A stretch of DNA of 64,000 bases, taken from contig CM046442.1 of assembly GCA_025506515.1 (NCBI GenBank), forward strand, positions 61,389,340 to 61,453,339, written 5' to 3'. This document shows positions 1 through 12,090 of the stretch, piece after piece. The stretch comes from Flaveria trinervia. Taxonomy: Eukaryota; Streptophyta; Magnoliopsida; Asterales; Asteraceae. Positions within the stretch are counted from its first letter, which is position 1. The number at the start of each line of letters is the position of its first letter. The notes below the pieces were generated by a model. The model saw only the letters and a program-made list of their open reading frames with translations. It was not told where the DNA came from and searched no databases. The translations under genes were made by a program, and so were the position numbers.

Positions 1-825
1 ACACTTAGGAATGTCCTACTATCCACACTTGTGATGGCAAACAAGTGTGGCCACTTTAGATGCTATGGTTATGCACTTACTTTAGTTTGATTATGGTATT
101 GTGGTTGATGTCTTTACATATGATGTTTGCTTAACTATCCTTTCCATGATCATAACAAACTATCTAAATGGGCTTTAATCATTAAAAGGTAATAAAAGGT
201 ATTAAAATTGTTTAATGATTTCAAAGATTAAAAGGGGTTTTAATCAATGTACCATAAGGTATCTTGTTTTGAAAACTACAAATATGTAAATATAATGTTT
301 TCTTAGCGGTTTATAATATCTCTATACCTTTTATAAATAAAATAAGATCAAACAGTCCGTTTTTTACACAACACTTGAATCACTTGGGAACTCTCAGTGG
401 GATAAAGGTCACCTAACCATTTTGAGGGAACTTGTGACTTGAGGTGAGAATGCCATATTCGTGGATAAAGGTCACATAAACTTATTTTGGCAAACTCACA
501 CGTGTGTGTAAGTAGGGTGTCTTGATTTGCAAACCATATCAAATGGATCACCTACGATATGGTTTCCAAATGGTGTTGATGGATTAACATGCCGACTTTT
601 TATATGATGTTTCAAGTCGATCCCATGCCTCTAGAAGTTGCAAATGGTTGCAATCGTCAATCATTGACCACCTTATTGATTTAAATCGTGGGATAAAGAT
701 CACCTAACCACTATTTAAATGTAATGTTGGGTTCTAGATTTTAATATGCAACCAACCTTAAAAGGTATTAATTATTAAAACAACAATATCGAAAGTACTA
801 AAATTGATATTTCTAAATTTTGTAG
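1..825 (+). other. 5' leader of copia element A
   Basis: Non-coding leader upstream of the gag start. It matches, in reverse complement, the leader of element B (10685-11520), including the paired words around 30-60 (cacacttg / caagtgtg). It holds three copies of a roughly 20-bp motif, listed separately. No plausible coding frame was seen. The primer binding site and 5' LTR of A are outside the window. Confidence 0.8.
399..709 (+). repeat. Three spaced copies of a 20-bp leader motif
   Basis: GGGATAAAGGTCACCTAACC occurs at 399-418, and with changes at 462-481 and 690-709. The same three copies occur in reverse complement in element B at 11101-11120, 11037-11056 and 10809-10828. The spacing is the same in both elements (about 63 and 228 bases between starts), so the arrangement predates the split of the two copies. 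Function unknown. A leader signal for packaging, translation or dimerisation is only a guess. Confidence 0.8.
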
Positions 826-1740
826 ATGGCCACCAATAATTATGATAATCATGATAATTCATCCACGTCCACCCAATCTTTACGAGCGATTCTCCAAAAG
901 GAACGTCTAAATTATAACAATTTTATCGATTGGTATCGAAACTTGAGAATCGTTCTCAAGCAAGAGAAACGATCATATGTTTTAGACGACCCTGTCCCCG
1001 ATCAACCTAGTGAGGATGATGAGGAGGCCTATAATGATTGGATAAAGTACACTGAGGACTCTATCCAAGTGTCTTGCCTTATGTTGGCAAGCATGACTCC
1101 GGATCTCCAAAAGGAGTCGAGCATCATGGAGCTTATGACATGATAACCCAACTAAAGTAATCGTTCCAACAGCAAACGAGGGTGAGCGCTTCGAAATGGT
1201 TCGGGCGCTCCATTTATGTCGTATGGACGACAACCAATTAGTTTCATCTTATGTACTTAAGATGAAAAGTCACATTGACCACCTCGAAAGGCTAACTATC
1301 CCGTGTCAAAGGAATTAGCCATGGATTTGATCCTAATGGCCTTACCAAAAGGTTTGAGACGTTCGTGTTGAAGTACAACATGAATGCTTGGGACAAAAGC
1401 ATTGGTGAGCTTCACTCTATGCTCAAAACGGCTGAGGCACCTTGGGTAAAAGGGTTTTACCCGTTCCACCATCCATGAAGGTGGGAACAAGAAAAGGCCT
1501 CATCCCACACCCAAGTCAAAGATTGCAAGGGTAAGGGGACCGTAATGGGAAAAGGGAAAGGGGTGGCAAGGGTGCCACCCAAAGCACAGGAGAAGAGGCA
1601 AAAGGTGTCTTTATGACCCATGCTTCAAGTGTGGGGAGATTGGACATTGGGCAAGAAATTGTCCTGTCCATCTCCAAGAGTTGAAAGCAAAGAGGAATGC
1701 GGGCAGACCTCAGGTATATATACATGATCCATATTAATTT
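826..1740 (+). pseudogene. gag: gag of copia A (broken)
   Basis: The start at 826 gives a 105-residue open stretch with a typical copia gag N-terminus (DWYRNLRIVLKQEKRSYVLD) and the segment SCLMLASMTPDLQKE, homologous to the longer reading frame at 10105-10464 in B. Comparison with B points to a one-base loss near 1115 that ends the frame. A CCHC zinc knuckle (C-x2-C-x4-H-x4-C, CFKCGEIGHWARNC) is visible at 1621-1662 in another frame. Gag would form the virus-like particle and the knuckle would bind RNA. Several frame changes make this copy non-functional. Confidence 0.85.
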
Positions 1741-2299
1741 AAACTTCATATCCTCTAACACATGGGTATAGATACCGGATGTGGAACTCACATTGCAATT
1801 TGTTGCAGGGGTTCAAAAGAAGTAGTAACTTCAACAAAGGGAGTTAACTCTATATGGGCAATGGGGCTAAAGTTCAAGTTGAAGCCCGTGGTGACTACAT
1901 CTTGAAACTTCCAAATGGTTGGAAGTAATTTTGTACAATGTTTTGTGTGCTCCTAGTTTGACTAGGAACATTATTTCTGTAGCCTTATTAAAAAATTTTG
2001 GATATGTATTATCATTTATTGGAAATGAAATCCATGTTACTTTGAATCACATGTTTTACTTTAAAGCTATTCCCATCAATGGTATCTATGAATTGGTTCG
2101 TGAAAATACATTGATGATAGCTTATTGTACCAAACTAGTACAAGAAACTCAATTGGATTTGAGTAATACTTATCTTTGGCATTGCCGTCTTGGTCATATA
2201 AACAAGAAAATAATACAAGCATTACAAAAGAATGGTCTTTTAAAAACAAATGAATGTGATTCATTGATGTATGTGAGTCTTGTTTACAAGGTAAAATGA
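1741..2299 (+). pseudogene. protease and GAG-pre-integrase region of copia A
   Basis: The aspartic protease active site IDTGCGTHI reads at about 1768-1794, in a different frame from gag. The GAG-pre-integrase segment is open from 1919 to 2299 and ends with LWHCRLGHINKK at about 2173, which supplies the histidines of the integrase N-terminal zinc site. In copia elements this part cleaves the polyprotein and starts the integrase. Frame changes on both sides show it is decayed. Confidence 0.85.
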
Positions 2300-3219
2300 C
2301 AAGGCACTTTTAGTGGCAAAACCAAAAGGCAAAGGATTTATTAGGTATCATACATTTGGGTGTATGTGGTCCTTTTAAACCTATGATAGGGTACAATGAA
2401 AGATACTTCATTACCTTTACTGACGACTATAGTCGATATGGGTATGTGTACTTGTTAAGACACAAATATGAAGCTTTTGAAATGTCAAGATCTTTCAAAA
2501 TGAAGTACAAAATCAACTCAATAAGTCAATTAAAACTCTCTGCACTGATAGAGGAGGTGAATACCTGAATGATACTTTTAGGGACCATCTTAGAAGTTGT
2601 GGGATTGTCTCACAACTATCTCCACCGAGAACACAAAAATAATGCTGTGTCGAGCGGAGAAATCAAACTCTATTGGATATGGTTCGATCTATGATGGCTA
2701 GAAGCTCATTACCTTTATCTTTGGGATTTTGCTCTGCTCTATGCGGCCCGTATTTTGAATATGGCCCCAACCATGAAAGTGGAAAGGACACCTTATAAAA
2801 TATGGCATGGAAGAGTTCCATCATTTTCATATTTGAGGGTGTGGGGTTGTGAGGCTTATGTGAAGACTCCCACCTCGAACAAGTTAGGAAGCCGTTCCAC
2901 TAAGTGTATCTTTATTGGATATCCAAGAGATTCTATGGGATATTATTTCTATGATCCAATACAACAAAATGAGTTTGTTGCCAAAAAGGGTGAGTTCTTG
3001 GAAACCAAATTCCTTATGGAAGGAACTGGTAGTAGAACTGTGGATCTTGAAGAGGATCAAGAACCGCAACTCGATACATGTTTGGTTGACACTAGCACTC
3101 AACATGAGGATGTTGAAAGTGATCAAATAGTTGATCAATACACAGAAAACGTTCGCAGATCTGGTAGAACTAGTAATCCACCTCAAGATATGGATTTTTC
3201 ACTGATGGATGCTATGTGA
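2300..3219 (+). pseudogene. integrase of copia A (broken)
   Basis: The first catalytic Asp lies in TFTDDYSRYGYVYLL (from 2413). The second, expected within an RxDRGGEY-type motif, falls near 2545-2565, where the reading is already altered. The segment at 2755-3219 is the integrase C-terminal part (TPYKIWHGRVPSFSYLRVWG, then GCEAYVK) followed by the acidic linker to RT that ends in RRSGRTSNPP. Its role is insertion of the cDNA into the genome. The stretch 2570-2755 is out of frame. Confidence 0.85.
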
Positions 3220-3998
3220 TAGACTCTGATAAACCAATCACATACCATGATGCATTGTCCAATTCTGATTGTGACAAATGGCTTCAAGCCATGACCGTTG
3301 AGATGCAATCCATGTATGACAATCAAGTGTGGGACTTGGTTACACCACCTCTTAACTCCAAGTAATTGGAAGTAAGTGGATTTTCAAAAAGAAAACTGAT
3401 ATGCATGGAAACTTGGATACTTATAAAGCAAGACTTGTAGCAAAGGGTTTCACTCAAACTCAAGGGGTTGATTATGATGAAACTTTCTCACCTGTTGCAA
3501 TGCTAAAATCTATTAGGATATTGTTTGCCATAGATATCATTATGATATGAGATTTGGCAAAGGATGTCCAAACGGCTTTCTTAAATGGATATCTTGAGGA
3601 AGATGTCTATATGGTTCAGCCGAAGGTTTTGTCAATCCAAAACATCCTAACAAAGTATGCAAGTTAAAAAATCATCTATGGATTTAAACAAGCATCGAGA
3701 AGTTGGAATCACTGTTTTGATGAAGAAGTAATTAATTATGGATTCATCAAGAATGCTAATGATGCTGTGTGTATAAGAAAGCTAGTGGGAGCATCATCAC
3801 TTTCCTAGTATTGTATGTTGATGACATACTACTATTTGTAAATGACATTCCAACCTTGGAGGGTGTAAAGACTGGCTTGGAAGTTGTTTTTCTATCAAGG
3901 ATCTTGGTGAAGCCGCCTATATTCTCGGAATAAAGATCTATAGGGATAGATCAAGGCGGTTGATTGGTTTAAATCAAAGTGCATAAATTGATAAGATC
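3220..3998 (+). pseudogene. reverse transcriptase of copia A (broken)
   Basis: RT motifs can be read in changing frames: WIFKKKTDMHGNLDTYKARL and VAKGFTQTQGVDY near 3380-3470, FSPVA at about 3485, the NGYLEEDVYMVQ segment near 3580-3620, and the catalytic YVDD box intact at 3814-3825. Homologous to the minus-strand RT of B (7515-8282). No long open frame remains, and a stop codon splits the start of the domain (near 3363). Confidence 0.85.
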
Positions 3999-4804
3999 TT
4001 GAAAAGGTTCAAGATGGAGAACTCTAAGAAAGGTATAATGCCTATTCAAAGAGGAACGATATTGAGTACGACTCAATGTCCAAGCTCAAAGGATGAGCAA
4101 GATAAAATGAAGGCAATCCCATACGCATCTGCTATTGGATCCATCATGTATGAAATGATATGCACTCGGCCGGATGTTTCTTGCGCCTTAAGCATGACAA
4201 GCCGTTACCAGCTAAATCCTGAAAGCAGTCATTGGATGGCTGTTAATAACATACTTAAGTACCTACGAAGGACTAAAGATATGTTTCTAATCTATGGATC
4301 TGGTGATGAGGAACTCGTTGTAAAAGGTTACACGGATGCGAGTTTCCAAACCGATCGTGATGATTCACGTTCACAATCTGGATACATTTTCATTCTGAAT
4401 GGAGGAGCCGTCTCTTCGAACAGCTCTAAACAGGATGTGGTGGCTTTATCAACTACAGAATCGAATACGTGCCTCGCTGCTCATGGCAGCTCAAGAAGCT
4501 GCATGGTTGAAGAAATTCATTTCCGATCTAGGGGTTGTCCCTTCCATTCAGGACCCCCTAGAGATCTTTTGTGATAACGACGGTGCGATTGCTCAAATCA
4601 AGGAACCTCATGCTCATCAAAAGACTAGGCACATTGAGCAAAGATTCAACTATACGAGATGAAGTTGAGAAAGGAAAGATATGTATTCGCAAAGTTCACA
4701 CAGATCAAAATATTGCAGATCCTCTTACGAAGCTCCTAGAAAAGGCAAAGCATGAAGGTCATACCTGTTCCATGGGACTTAGATATTCTAGTGATTGGAT
4801 TTAA
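3999..4804 (+). pseudogene. RNase H of copia A (nearly complete, frameshifted)
   Basis: The open frame 3999-4574 covers the RT-RNase H connection and the RNase H core, with YTDASFQTDRDDSRSQSGYI (first catalytic Asp at about 4335). The reading continues in two other frames to 4804 (DNDGAIAQIKEPHAHQKTRH, then VHTDQNIADPLTKLL), so there are two frameshifts, near 4470 and 4655. The enzyme would degrade the RNA strand during reverse transcription. The C-terminus matches the first coding part of B (6850-7104). Confidence 0.88.
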
Positions 4805-5065
4805 TCTGTGATTTCGTATTTGGATATTTGGAACTCTCTTAATACTTGAATAAAATTATTTGGTTATAATATTTCAATAAATGTTCTAATTTAGCATGGT
4901 TAATCCATGGGTAAATGTTTACTCTAAATGCGTAATCGTTCATACTTGTGGGAGCAAGTATGATGGTAATTAAGATATTAATTTGGATTGGTGGATATTC
5001 ATAAGGAATGAATATAGAGCAATTGGTTGCTGCCAAGTTCATAGATATTTGTGGGATACAAATAT
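4805..5065 (+). other. 3' non-coding part of copia A, before insertion of B
   Basis: Follows the pol stop and matches the same zone of the related fragment at 34325-34580 (the AATCGTTCATACTT...GGGA block and GGGATACAAATATTG). It breaks off at 5065, where B begins, and resumes at 12975. Bases 5061-5065 (AATAT) are the left copy of the target duplication of B. Confidence 0.85.
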
Positions 5066-5944
5066 TGAAGGGATTTAAGAAGTTTATCAAAGTTCATATA
5101 AGCTTGTTTATATGAAAAACACAGTGGTAATAAGTTTTAAAACTTGCTAATATGATTATGATTAAAACCATTTATAAGCAACCCCAAACCATGGATCATT
5201 ATACGAGATGCATACAAAAAATATATATAGGATGTTAAAAAAAACAACCTTTGGAGCAGCTGAAAATCGATATGGTTGAGGTGAAAAGGAAGTTTCGTGG
5301 CTAAATCTTCAAGCAAGAAGACCTCAAGATGGTGATACCCCAAGCGACAAACAAACCTCTTGAATGCTAGGTTTCTTGACACCAACTTTTAGCAACAAAA
5401 CCCCTTTTGATGTTGAAACTTTCAGCTTTTCTTTTGCCTTTCTCTTCAAAATCGAAAATTGAGGAGAGAGGAATATGAGAGCAAAAATCAGCCTTTGCAT
5501 GTTGGAGAGAAGTCTAGTTTAGAAGGATGGATGTGTAATGCATTTATTCTTGTGTATTTACAAGACAAAGATGGGACCCCCAAGCATGTGGCGGCCGAAA
5601 TCCATTTGAAAAATGGATTCCCACTCTTATTTTGTTGCATAATAAAACACTTACTAAACCTTTATGTTTATAAAGTTAAAACTTATTTAAACTTTATAAA
5701 CTTAGTACTTTTTATTGTTATTATTTACTAAGACTAAATAATGAAAAAACAAATAGTGCCATATGAACAAATATCCATATAATGATGTTCATCTACAAGG
5801 CAATGATTTAGAAAACCCATTTTCTAAATTGGTGTCATAATTTATTGGTGTTTGTTTAGCTTGTTATTGGGTATGACCCGACTTGGATCATATCACACTA
5901 GCCGCATCAACTTAATATGCATCTTGGGCAGATCAGGTCTTTCA
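5066..5944 (-). repeat. 3' LTR of copia B
   Basis: 879 bp, TG...CA bounded, the partner of 12091-12974. Shared landmarks include CATGGATCATTATACGAGAT, a TATATATAGGATGTTAA block and a GGCGGCCGAAATCCATTTG block. On the minus strand it starts TGAAAGACCTGATC and contains the ATGATCC...GGGT-ACCC segment also seen in the LTRs of A (13489) and of the fragment at 35097, so all belong to one LTR superfamily. Confidence 0.95.
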
Positions 5945-5955
5945 ATCTCCCACTT
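5945..5955 (-). promoter_or_regulatory. Polypurine tract of copia B
   Basis: tctcccacttg on the plus strand reads CAAGTGGGAGA on the minus strand, directly before the LTR. The related elements have CAAGTGAGAGAT (13478-13488) and CAAGTGGGAGAT (35086-35096) at the same place. In LTR elements this tract primes plus-strand DNA synthesis. Confidence 0.85.
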
Positions 5956-6700
5956 GCACAAGATTCATAGAAGGTTGATGCAAGTAGAAATAACGCCTAG
6001 CAACGGTTTGCTACCCTAATGTATATGATTAAGTGCCATTCAATAACATCGTCCTCCTCAAGTACCTTACTTGAAATGTTTTAGGTGAATTAATCATCTA
6101 TCCTTTTGTTACAGATGTCATGTTAAATCCCAGAGACACAGAATCCTCATTCTCCAATGATTTAACTTTAACAAGCCTTAGACATTAACACTCAACGAAT
6201 AAGAGGAACAATTCCATCTTGACTACATACGTCTCTTATAATCACCTCATGTCACCTGAACTCAGCCTTATGTACTGCCAATATTCAGAACAACAAAGTA
6301 CTAAGTCAAAGTACAATACTTGGTGAATATCAAGACCCAATATGTATCTCAGGTCTGAGGATAAAATGATATTCGCCTTTACTCAATATCTCTTATGACT
6401 AATCCAAAGATTCCATGAAGAAATAATTGAGAGCGGGTCAGTCCTATACCTATATCCCATAGATATCAATGAACTTTGGTAGCAACCTCTTGCTTTATAT
6501 TCATACCTTATGAGTATCAACCAATCCAAGTTCATTATAGTCTTACATTCATAGTTGTTCCCATAAGTATGATCGACTACAGACGTTTAGAATAACTTAT
6601 TTATTAACGGATTTAAAACATGCTAAAATAGAAGAACAAATGAAAGTTATAACCATATAATTAAGTCAAAAAAAACATAAGTTTCAATATCCAAATAAAA
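5956..6700 (-). other. 3' non-coding part of copia B
   Basis: Between the pol stop and the purine tract. It matches, in reverse complement, the zone 34330-35085 and the 3' part of A (12980-13480), for example GGTAGCAAACCGTTG and ACATGACATCTGTAACAAAAG. No coding capacity recognised. Confidence 0.8.
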
Positions 6701-7514
6701 TCAAATCCAGTCACTAGTATATCGAAGTCCCATGGCACAAGCATGACCTTCATGCTTTGCCTTTTGAAGGAGTTTTGTGAGTGGATCCGCAATGTTTTTA
6801 TCAGTGTGAACTTTGCGAATACATATCTTTCCCTTTTCAACTTCATCCCTTATGTAGTTGAATCTCCGCTCAATGTGCTTGTTTTCTGATGTGCACGGGG
6901 TTCCTTGATTTGTGCAATCGTACCCTCGTTATCACAAAGAATCTCTAGAGGATCCTGAATGGAAGGGATTACCCCTAGATCGGCTATGACTTCTTCAACC
7001 ATGCAGCTTCCTGTGCTGCCAATGAAGCGGCGATGTACTCTGACTCTGTAGTGGACAATGCTACGACTTTTTGCTTTGAGCTTTTCAAGAAACAACTCCC
7101 CCATTCAGGATAAAGATGTACCCCAATTGAGATCGTGAATCATCTCGATCTGTTTGGAAACTCGCATCCGTGTAACCCTTACAACGAGTTCCTCTTCACC
7201 AGACCCGTAGATCAAGAACATGTCCTTAGTCCTCCTTAGGTACTTTGGATGTTCTTGACAGCCATCCAATGACCATCACCAGGATTTTGCTGGTATCTAC
7301 TTGTCATGCTTAAAGCGTATGACACGTCCGGTCTAGTGCATATCATTGCAGACACGATGGATCCTATAGCAGATGCATATAGGATTGCCTTCATTCTATT
7401 CTGCTCCTCCTTTGAGCTTGGACATTGAGTCGTACTCAATATTGTCCCTCTCTGAATAGGTACAGTACCTTTCTTAGAGTTTTCCATCTGAACCTTTTCA
7501 AGATTTTGTCAATG
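6701..7514 (-). pseudogene. RNase H of copia B (broken)
   Basis: Open pieces at 7236-7487 (MENSKKGTVPIQRGTILST, then the CTRPDVSYALSMTSRYQ segment) and 6850-7104 (ADLGVIPSIQDPLEILCDNE, AQIKEPRAHQKT) are colinear with the RNase H of A. The YTDASF region lies between them in another frame (about 7130-7190). At least two frameshifts are present. Confidence 0.87.
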
Positions 7515-8282
7515 TATGCCTTTGATTCAAACCAATCAGCCGCCTCGATCTATCCCTATAGATCTTTATTCCCAGAATATAGGCGGCTTCACCAAGATCC
7601 TTAATGGACAAGCAGCTTCCAAGCCAGGCTTTTACACCTTCCATTGTTGGAACGTCATTCCAAACAGTAGAATGTCATCGACATATAATACTAGGAAAGT
7701 TATTATGCTCCCACTAGCCTTCTATACACACAAGCCTCATCAGCGTTTTTGATGAAGCCAAATTTCTTGACTTCCTCATCAAAATGTGATTCCAGCTTCT
7801 TGACGCTTGTTTCAATCCATAGATTGATTTCTTTAACTTGCATACTTTATTAGGATGTTTTGGATTAACAAAACCTTCAGGCTGAACCATATAGACATCT
7901 TCCTCAAGATATCCATTCAGGAAAGTGGTTTGACATTCATTTGCCAAATCTCATAATCATAATGAGCAGCTATGAGAAACAATATCCTTATTGACTTTAG
8001 CATCGCAACAGGTGAGAAAGTTTCATCATAATCAACTCCTTGAGTTGAGTAAAACCCTTTGCTACAAGTCTAGCCTTATAAGTAGTATCCAAGTTTCCAT
8101 GCATGTCAGTTTTCTTCTTGAAAAACCCACTTACTTCCAACTACCTTGGAGTTGAGAGGTGGTACAACAAGTTCCCAAACTTGATTGTCATACATGGATT
8201 GCATCTCAACGTTCATGGCTTCAAGCCATTTGTCACAATCCGAATTGGACACTGCATCATGGTATGTGGTTGGTTCATTGAT
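7515..8282 (-). pseudogene. Reverse transcriptase of copia B (broken)
   Basis: The piece 7714-7947 reads TTFLNGYLEEDVYMVQPEGF and then VCKLKKSIYGLKQASRSWN, a hallmark of copia RT. The YVDD box is at 7674-7685 (plus-strand gtcatcgacata). The N-terminal RT with the KTGVDY-like part lies near 7990-8130 in shifted frames. Function as in A; not translatable as one frame. Confidence 0.87.
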
Positions 8283-9200
8283 TCAACCACATAGCATCCA
8301 TCCATGAAAATCGTATCTTTCAGGTGGATTACTAGTTCTGCCACTTCTGCGAATGTTTTGTGTGTATTGATCACACTTGATCATCTTCAACATCCTCATG
8401 TTGAGTGTGGTTTCAACCAAACATGCACCGGGTTGTGGTTCTTGATCCTCCTCAAGATCCACTGTTCTACTGCTAGTTCCTTCCATAAGGAACTTTGCTT
8501 CTAAGAACTCACCCTTTCTGGCAACAACACCTTTTGTTCCAGTGGATCATAGAAATAATATCATAGAATCTCTAGGGTATCCTACAAAAATATACTTGGT
8601 GGATCGAACTTCCAATTTGTTTGGGGTGGGAGTCTTAACATAAGCCTCACAACCCAAATCCTTAAGTATGATAGGGATGGAACTCTTCCATGCCATATCT
8701 CAAAAGGTGTCCTTTCCACCTTTTTTGTTGGGGCCATATTTAAAATACGGGCGCGGAGAGCAAAGCGAAACCCCAAAATGATAGAGGTAATGTGCTTCTA
8801 GCCATCATAGATCGGACCATATCCAATAAGGTTCAATTCCTCCTTCAGACACACCATTATGTTGTGGTGTTCCAGGTGGTGGAGTGAGTTGTGAGACAAT
8901 CCCACAACTCCTAAGATGATCTTGAAAGGCATCACTTAGGTATTCACCTCCTCTATCGGTATGAAGAACTTTAATCGACTTGTTGAGTTGATTTTCTACT
9001 TCATTCTTGAAGATTTTGAACGTTTCAAAAGCTTCATCTTTGTGCCTTAATAAGTACACGTATCCATAGCCACTATAATCATCGATAAGGTAATGAAGTA
9101 TCTTTCACCATTTTTAGTCATTGGCTTAAAAAGACCACATACATCCGAATGTATGATGCCTAATAAATCTTTTGCCCTTCGTTGGTTCCACTAAAGGGTG
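8283..9200 (-). pseudogene. Integrase of copia B (broken)
   Basis: The frame 8805-9059 carries the central catalytic part (HTDRGGEYLSDAFQDHLRSC and PGTPQHNGVSEG), with the second Asp of the DDE triad clearly present. 8283-8776 holds the C-terminal domain (TPFEIWHGRVPSLSYLRIW) and the acidic linker to RT. The first catalytic Asp zone, homologous to TDDYSRYG of A, lies just right of 9060 in another frame. Homologous throughout to 2300-3219. Confidence 0.87.
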
Positions 9201-9830
9201 CCTTAGTCATTTTTCCTTGTAAACAAGATTCACATATATCAAATGAATCACATTCATTTGTTTTAAAAGACCATTCTTTAGAAGTATTTGTATACATTCT
9301 TGTTTATATGACCAAGACGACAATGCCAAAGATAGGTATCACTCAAATCCAACTTGAGTTTCTTGGTGTTAGTATGGTACAATGAACTATTTAAGTATTT
9401 TCATGAACCAATTCATAAATACCATTAATGGGAATAGCTTTAAAATAGAACATATCATTTAAAGAAAACATGAATATCATTTTCAACAAAAGATAATACA
9501 TAATCATAATGTCTTAATTGGGATACAGAGATAATGTTCCTAGTCAAACTAGGAGCATACAAAACATTCTTCAAAGTTACTTCTAAACCACTTGGATTTT
9601 AGGATGTAGTCCCCACGAGCTTCAACTTTGACTTGGCTCCATTGCCCATGAAGAGGCTAACATCCCCTTGATTGAAGTCCCTACTTCTTTTGAACCCCTA
9701 CAACAAATCGCAAATATGAGTTCCACATCCGGTATCCAATACCCATGTGTTGGAAGATATGACATTAAGATCAATATGAATAATGTAAATTGTACCTGAG
9801 GTTTGCCCCGCATCCCTCTTTTCCTTCAAC
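9201..9830 (-). pseudogene. Protease and GAG-pre-integrase of copia B
   Basis: The protease motif reads DTGCGTHIC on the minus strand at about 9712-9742 after WVLDTG-like sequence. The GAG-pre-integrase LWHCRLGH segment lies at about 9302-9332. Homologous to 1741-2299 in A. Several indels. Confidence 0.8.
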
Positions 9831-10684
9831 TCTTGAGATAGACTGGACAATTTCTCATCCAATGCCCTATCTCACCACGTTGAAGCATGGGTCGTTTGCA
9901 GTACCTTTTGCTTCTTCTCCTTGGGCTTGAGAGGTTCCGCCCTAACAACCATCTTCCTTTTTCCCCCAACGTGCCCCTTCCCTTTGCAACAATTGCCTTA
10001 GGAGGGGGTTAAGACCTTTTCTTCCTCCTCCTTCATTGATGGTGAGAACGGGTAAAACCCTTTTACCCATTCCCGCCTCGGCCGTTTTGAGCATTGAATG
10101 AAGTTCATTTATGCTTGTCCCATCTGTTCATGTTGTAGTTCATGACGAATGCCTCAAACCTTTTAGTTAGGCCATTAAGGATCAAATCCGTGGCCAACTC
10201 CTTTGACACAGGACAATTTAGCCTTTGAAGGCGGTCGATGTGGCTTTTCATCTTGAGAACATAAGATGAAACCGATTGGGATTCCTCCATCCGACAGGCA
10301 TGAAGCGCTCGAACCGTTTCGAAGCGCTCTACCCTAGCTTGTTGCTGGAATGTTTCCCGCAACTGGGTGATCATGTCATAAGCTCCATGGAGCTCATATT
10401 CCTTTTGGAGGTCGGGTGTCATACTTGCTAACATTAGACAAGAGACTTGGATGGAGTCTTCCATATATAACCAATCGTTATAGGCCCCTTCATCCTCCTC
10501 GTGGGTTCATCGGGGATGGGATCATCAAGGATGTAGGCCGCTTTTCTTGCTTGAGAACGATTCTCAAGTTGCGGTACCAATCCATGAAGTTGTTAGGTGT
10601 TAGATGATCCCTTTGAAGGATCGCCCTAAGAGATTAGTTGTTTGCGGTTGGTACATCGTTATTAGCGTTGTTGTTGCCGGCCAT
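9831..10684 (-). pseudogene. gag: gag of copia B (broken)
   Basis: The likely start is the ATG at 10684 (minus), followed by the same SLRAILQ...FMDWYRNLRIVLKQEKR as in A. A frameshift near 10490 interrupts it. The longest intact part is 10105-10464, an ordinary copia gag core (LHACRMEESQSVSSYVLKMK, HIDRLQRLNCPV). The zinc knuckle zone (about 9845-9890) has lost bases in the Lys-Cys step after its first Cys, so unlike A it no longer reads as CCHC. Confidence 0.85.
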
Positions 10685-12074
10685 CTTCAAGATTTACAAA
10701 GTTCCATTTTAGTATTCATTGATATAATATTTCATTTAATTAACCCTTTTATGTCTCATAGACGATTAATAAATAAAATTTTAGAATCCAACGTTATTTT
10801 TAAATATTGGTTAGGTGACCTTTATCCCATTATTTAAATTAACAAGGTAGTCATGAATGACAATGCAACCTATTGCAACTTCTAATGGTATGGGATCGTT
10901 TGAACATCTTATGTTTGAAACGACATGTTTATCCCCATCAACACCTTTGTAAAGCATATTTTAGGTGCTCCATTCATATATTTCACAAATCAAGTCGTCC
11001 TACTACACACCGTGTGAGTGAGTTTACTACATAAGTGGTTAGGTGACCTTTATCCCACAAACATGGTATTCTCACCTCAAGTTATAAGTTCCCTCAAAAT
11101 GGTTAGGTGACCTTTATCCCACTAAGAGTTTGCAAGTAACCTAAGTGTTGTGTAAAAGGATGGTGTTAAACTTGTTTCAAAAGGGTTAGTTTAGTTGGAA
11201 AGCACTATGTACCATATGATTGTATGCATTCAACCATATGGTACCCAATTGTTCTTTTAAATAAAACCCATTTTATTTTGCAAATCATTAACCCTTATAT
11301 AAAACCATTCTATTTGTGCTTAATGATTAGAGAACCAATTTCTTGTTATAGCATGTATTAATGACGGTTTGTAAATCACATCCAAAATTCAAAACAAACA
11401 TCAACATAAGCAATCAACCAAGCATAAACAATCCATCCACATTCATAACAAAGCATACTAAATTGAGCACACTTGTTAGCCAAAACAAGTGTGTCAAAAG
11501 TCTTGTCCTAAGGGTTAAGAACATGACACAAGGATGGCAAAAGGACTCCCACTTGAAACCACATCTTCAAGCATCCTCTTTGTCCATCTTTTCTTCAAAT
11601 CTTGATCTTGAGCATCCTTACAAATGTATCCTAATACAATTTTTCTAGTAAAGGAAAAACTCCTAATCTATTTATTACAAACCAAATGAATAAATAAATT
11701 ACAAAACGGGACTGAAAACATAAAATTAAATTATTACATAGCCAAATGAATAATCATGACAACCAATCAAACAATCCACAAGGTCAAAGCTTCATTATGC
11801 ATAACCAAACAACATATCCAATATGTACATATCTATGATTTTGGCAGCCCCTTTCAAACCATATTCTTGGCCAACATAAACCAAGAAAAAATGGGTTTAG
11901 TCCAAACAAATAAACTCTCATGATCTAAATTTTAAAGATCCTAACATGCATATAAAATAATATCTTTAAAATCAAAAGGGGTAACCATTCCAGCCCTCAA
12001 CTCTCGGCCATATGGTGTCACACACCACAAAACCGTGAACTAGAAAGTCTTATACATGTATGCATTCGTATAAG
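10685..12074 (-). other. 5' leader of copia B
   Basis: Non-coding, about 1.4 kb, between primer site and gag. Up to about 11520 it is the reverse complement of the leader of A, with the three motif copies at 10809-10828, 11037-11056 and 11101-11120. 11520-12074 should correspond to leader sequence of A outside the window. The short plus-strand frame around 11361-11648 is a shadow without recognisable homology. Confidence 0.8.
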
Positions 12075-12089
12075 TGGCTCTTGATGCCA
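12075..12089 (-). promoter_or_regulatory. Primer binding site of copia B
   Basis: The minus strand reads TGGCATCAAGAGCCA next to the 5' LTR. It resembles TGGTATCAGAGCC, the usual copia/gypsy site complementary to the 3' end of initiator methionine tRNA, with a few changes. Position and orientation confirm that the 5' LTR is the right one. Confidence 0.75.
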
Positions 12090-12090
12090 T

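Noticed and set aside
11361..11648. 95-residue plus-strand frame in the B leader
   Set aside because: Antisense to a non-coding leader, low-complexity composition, no homology recognised.
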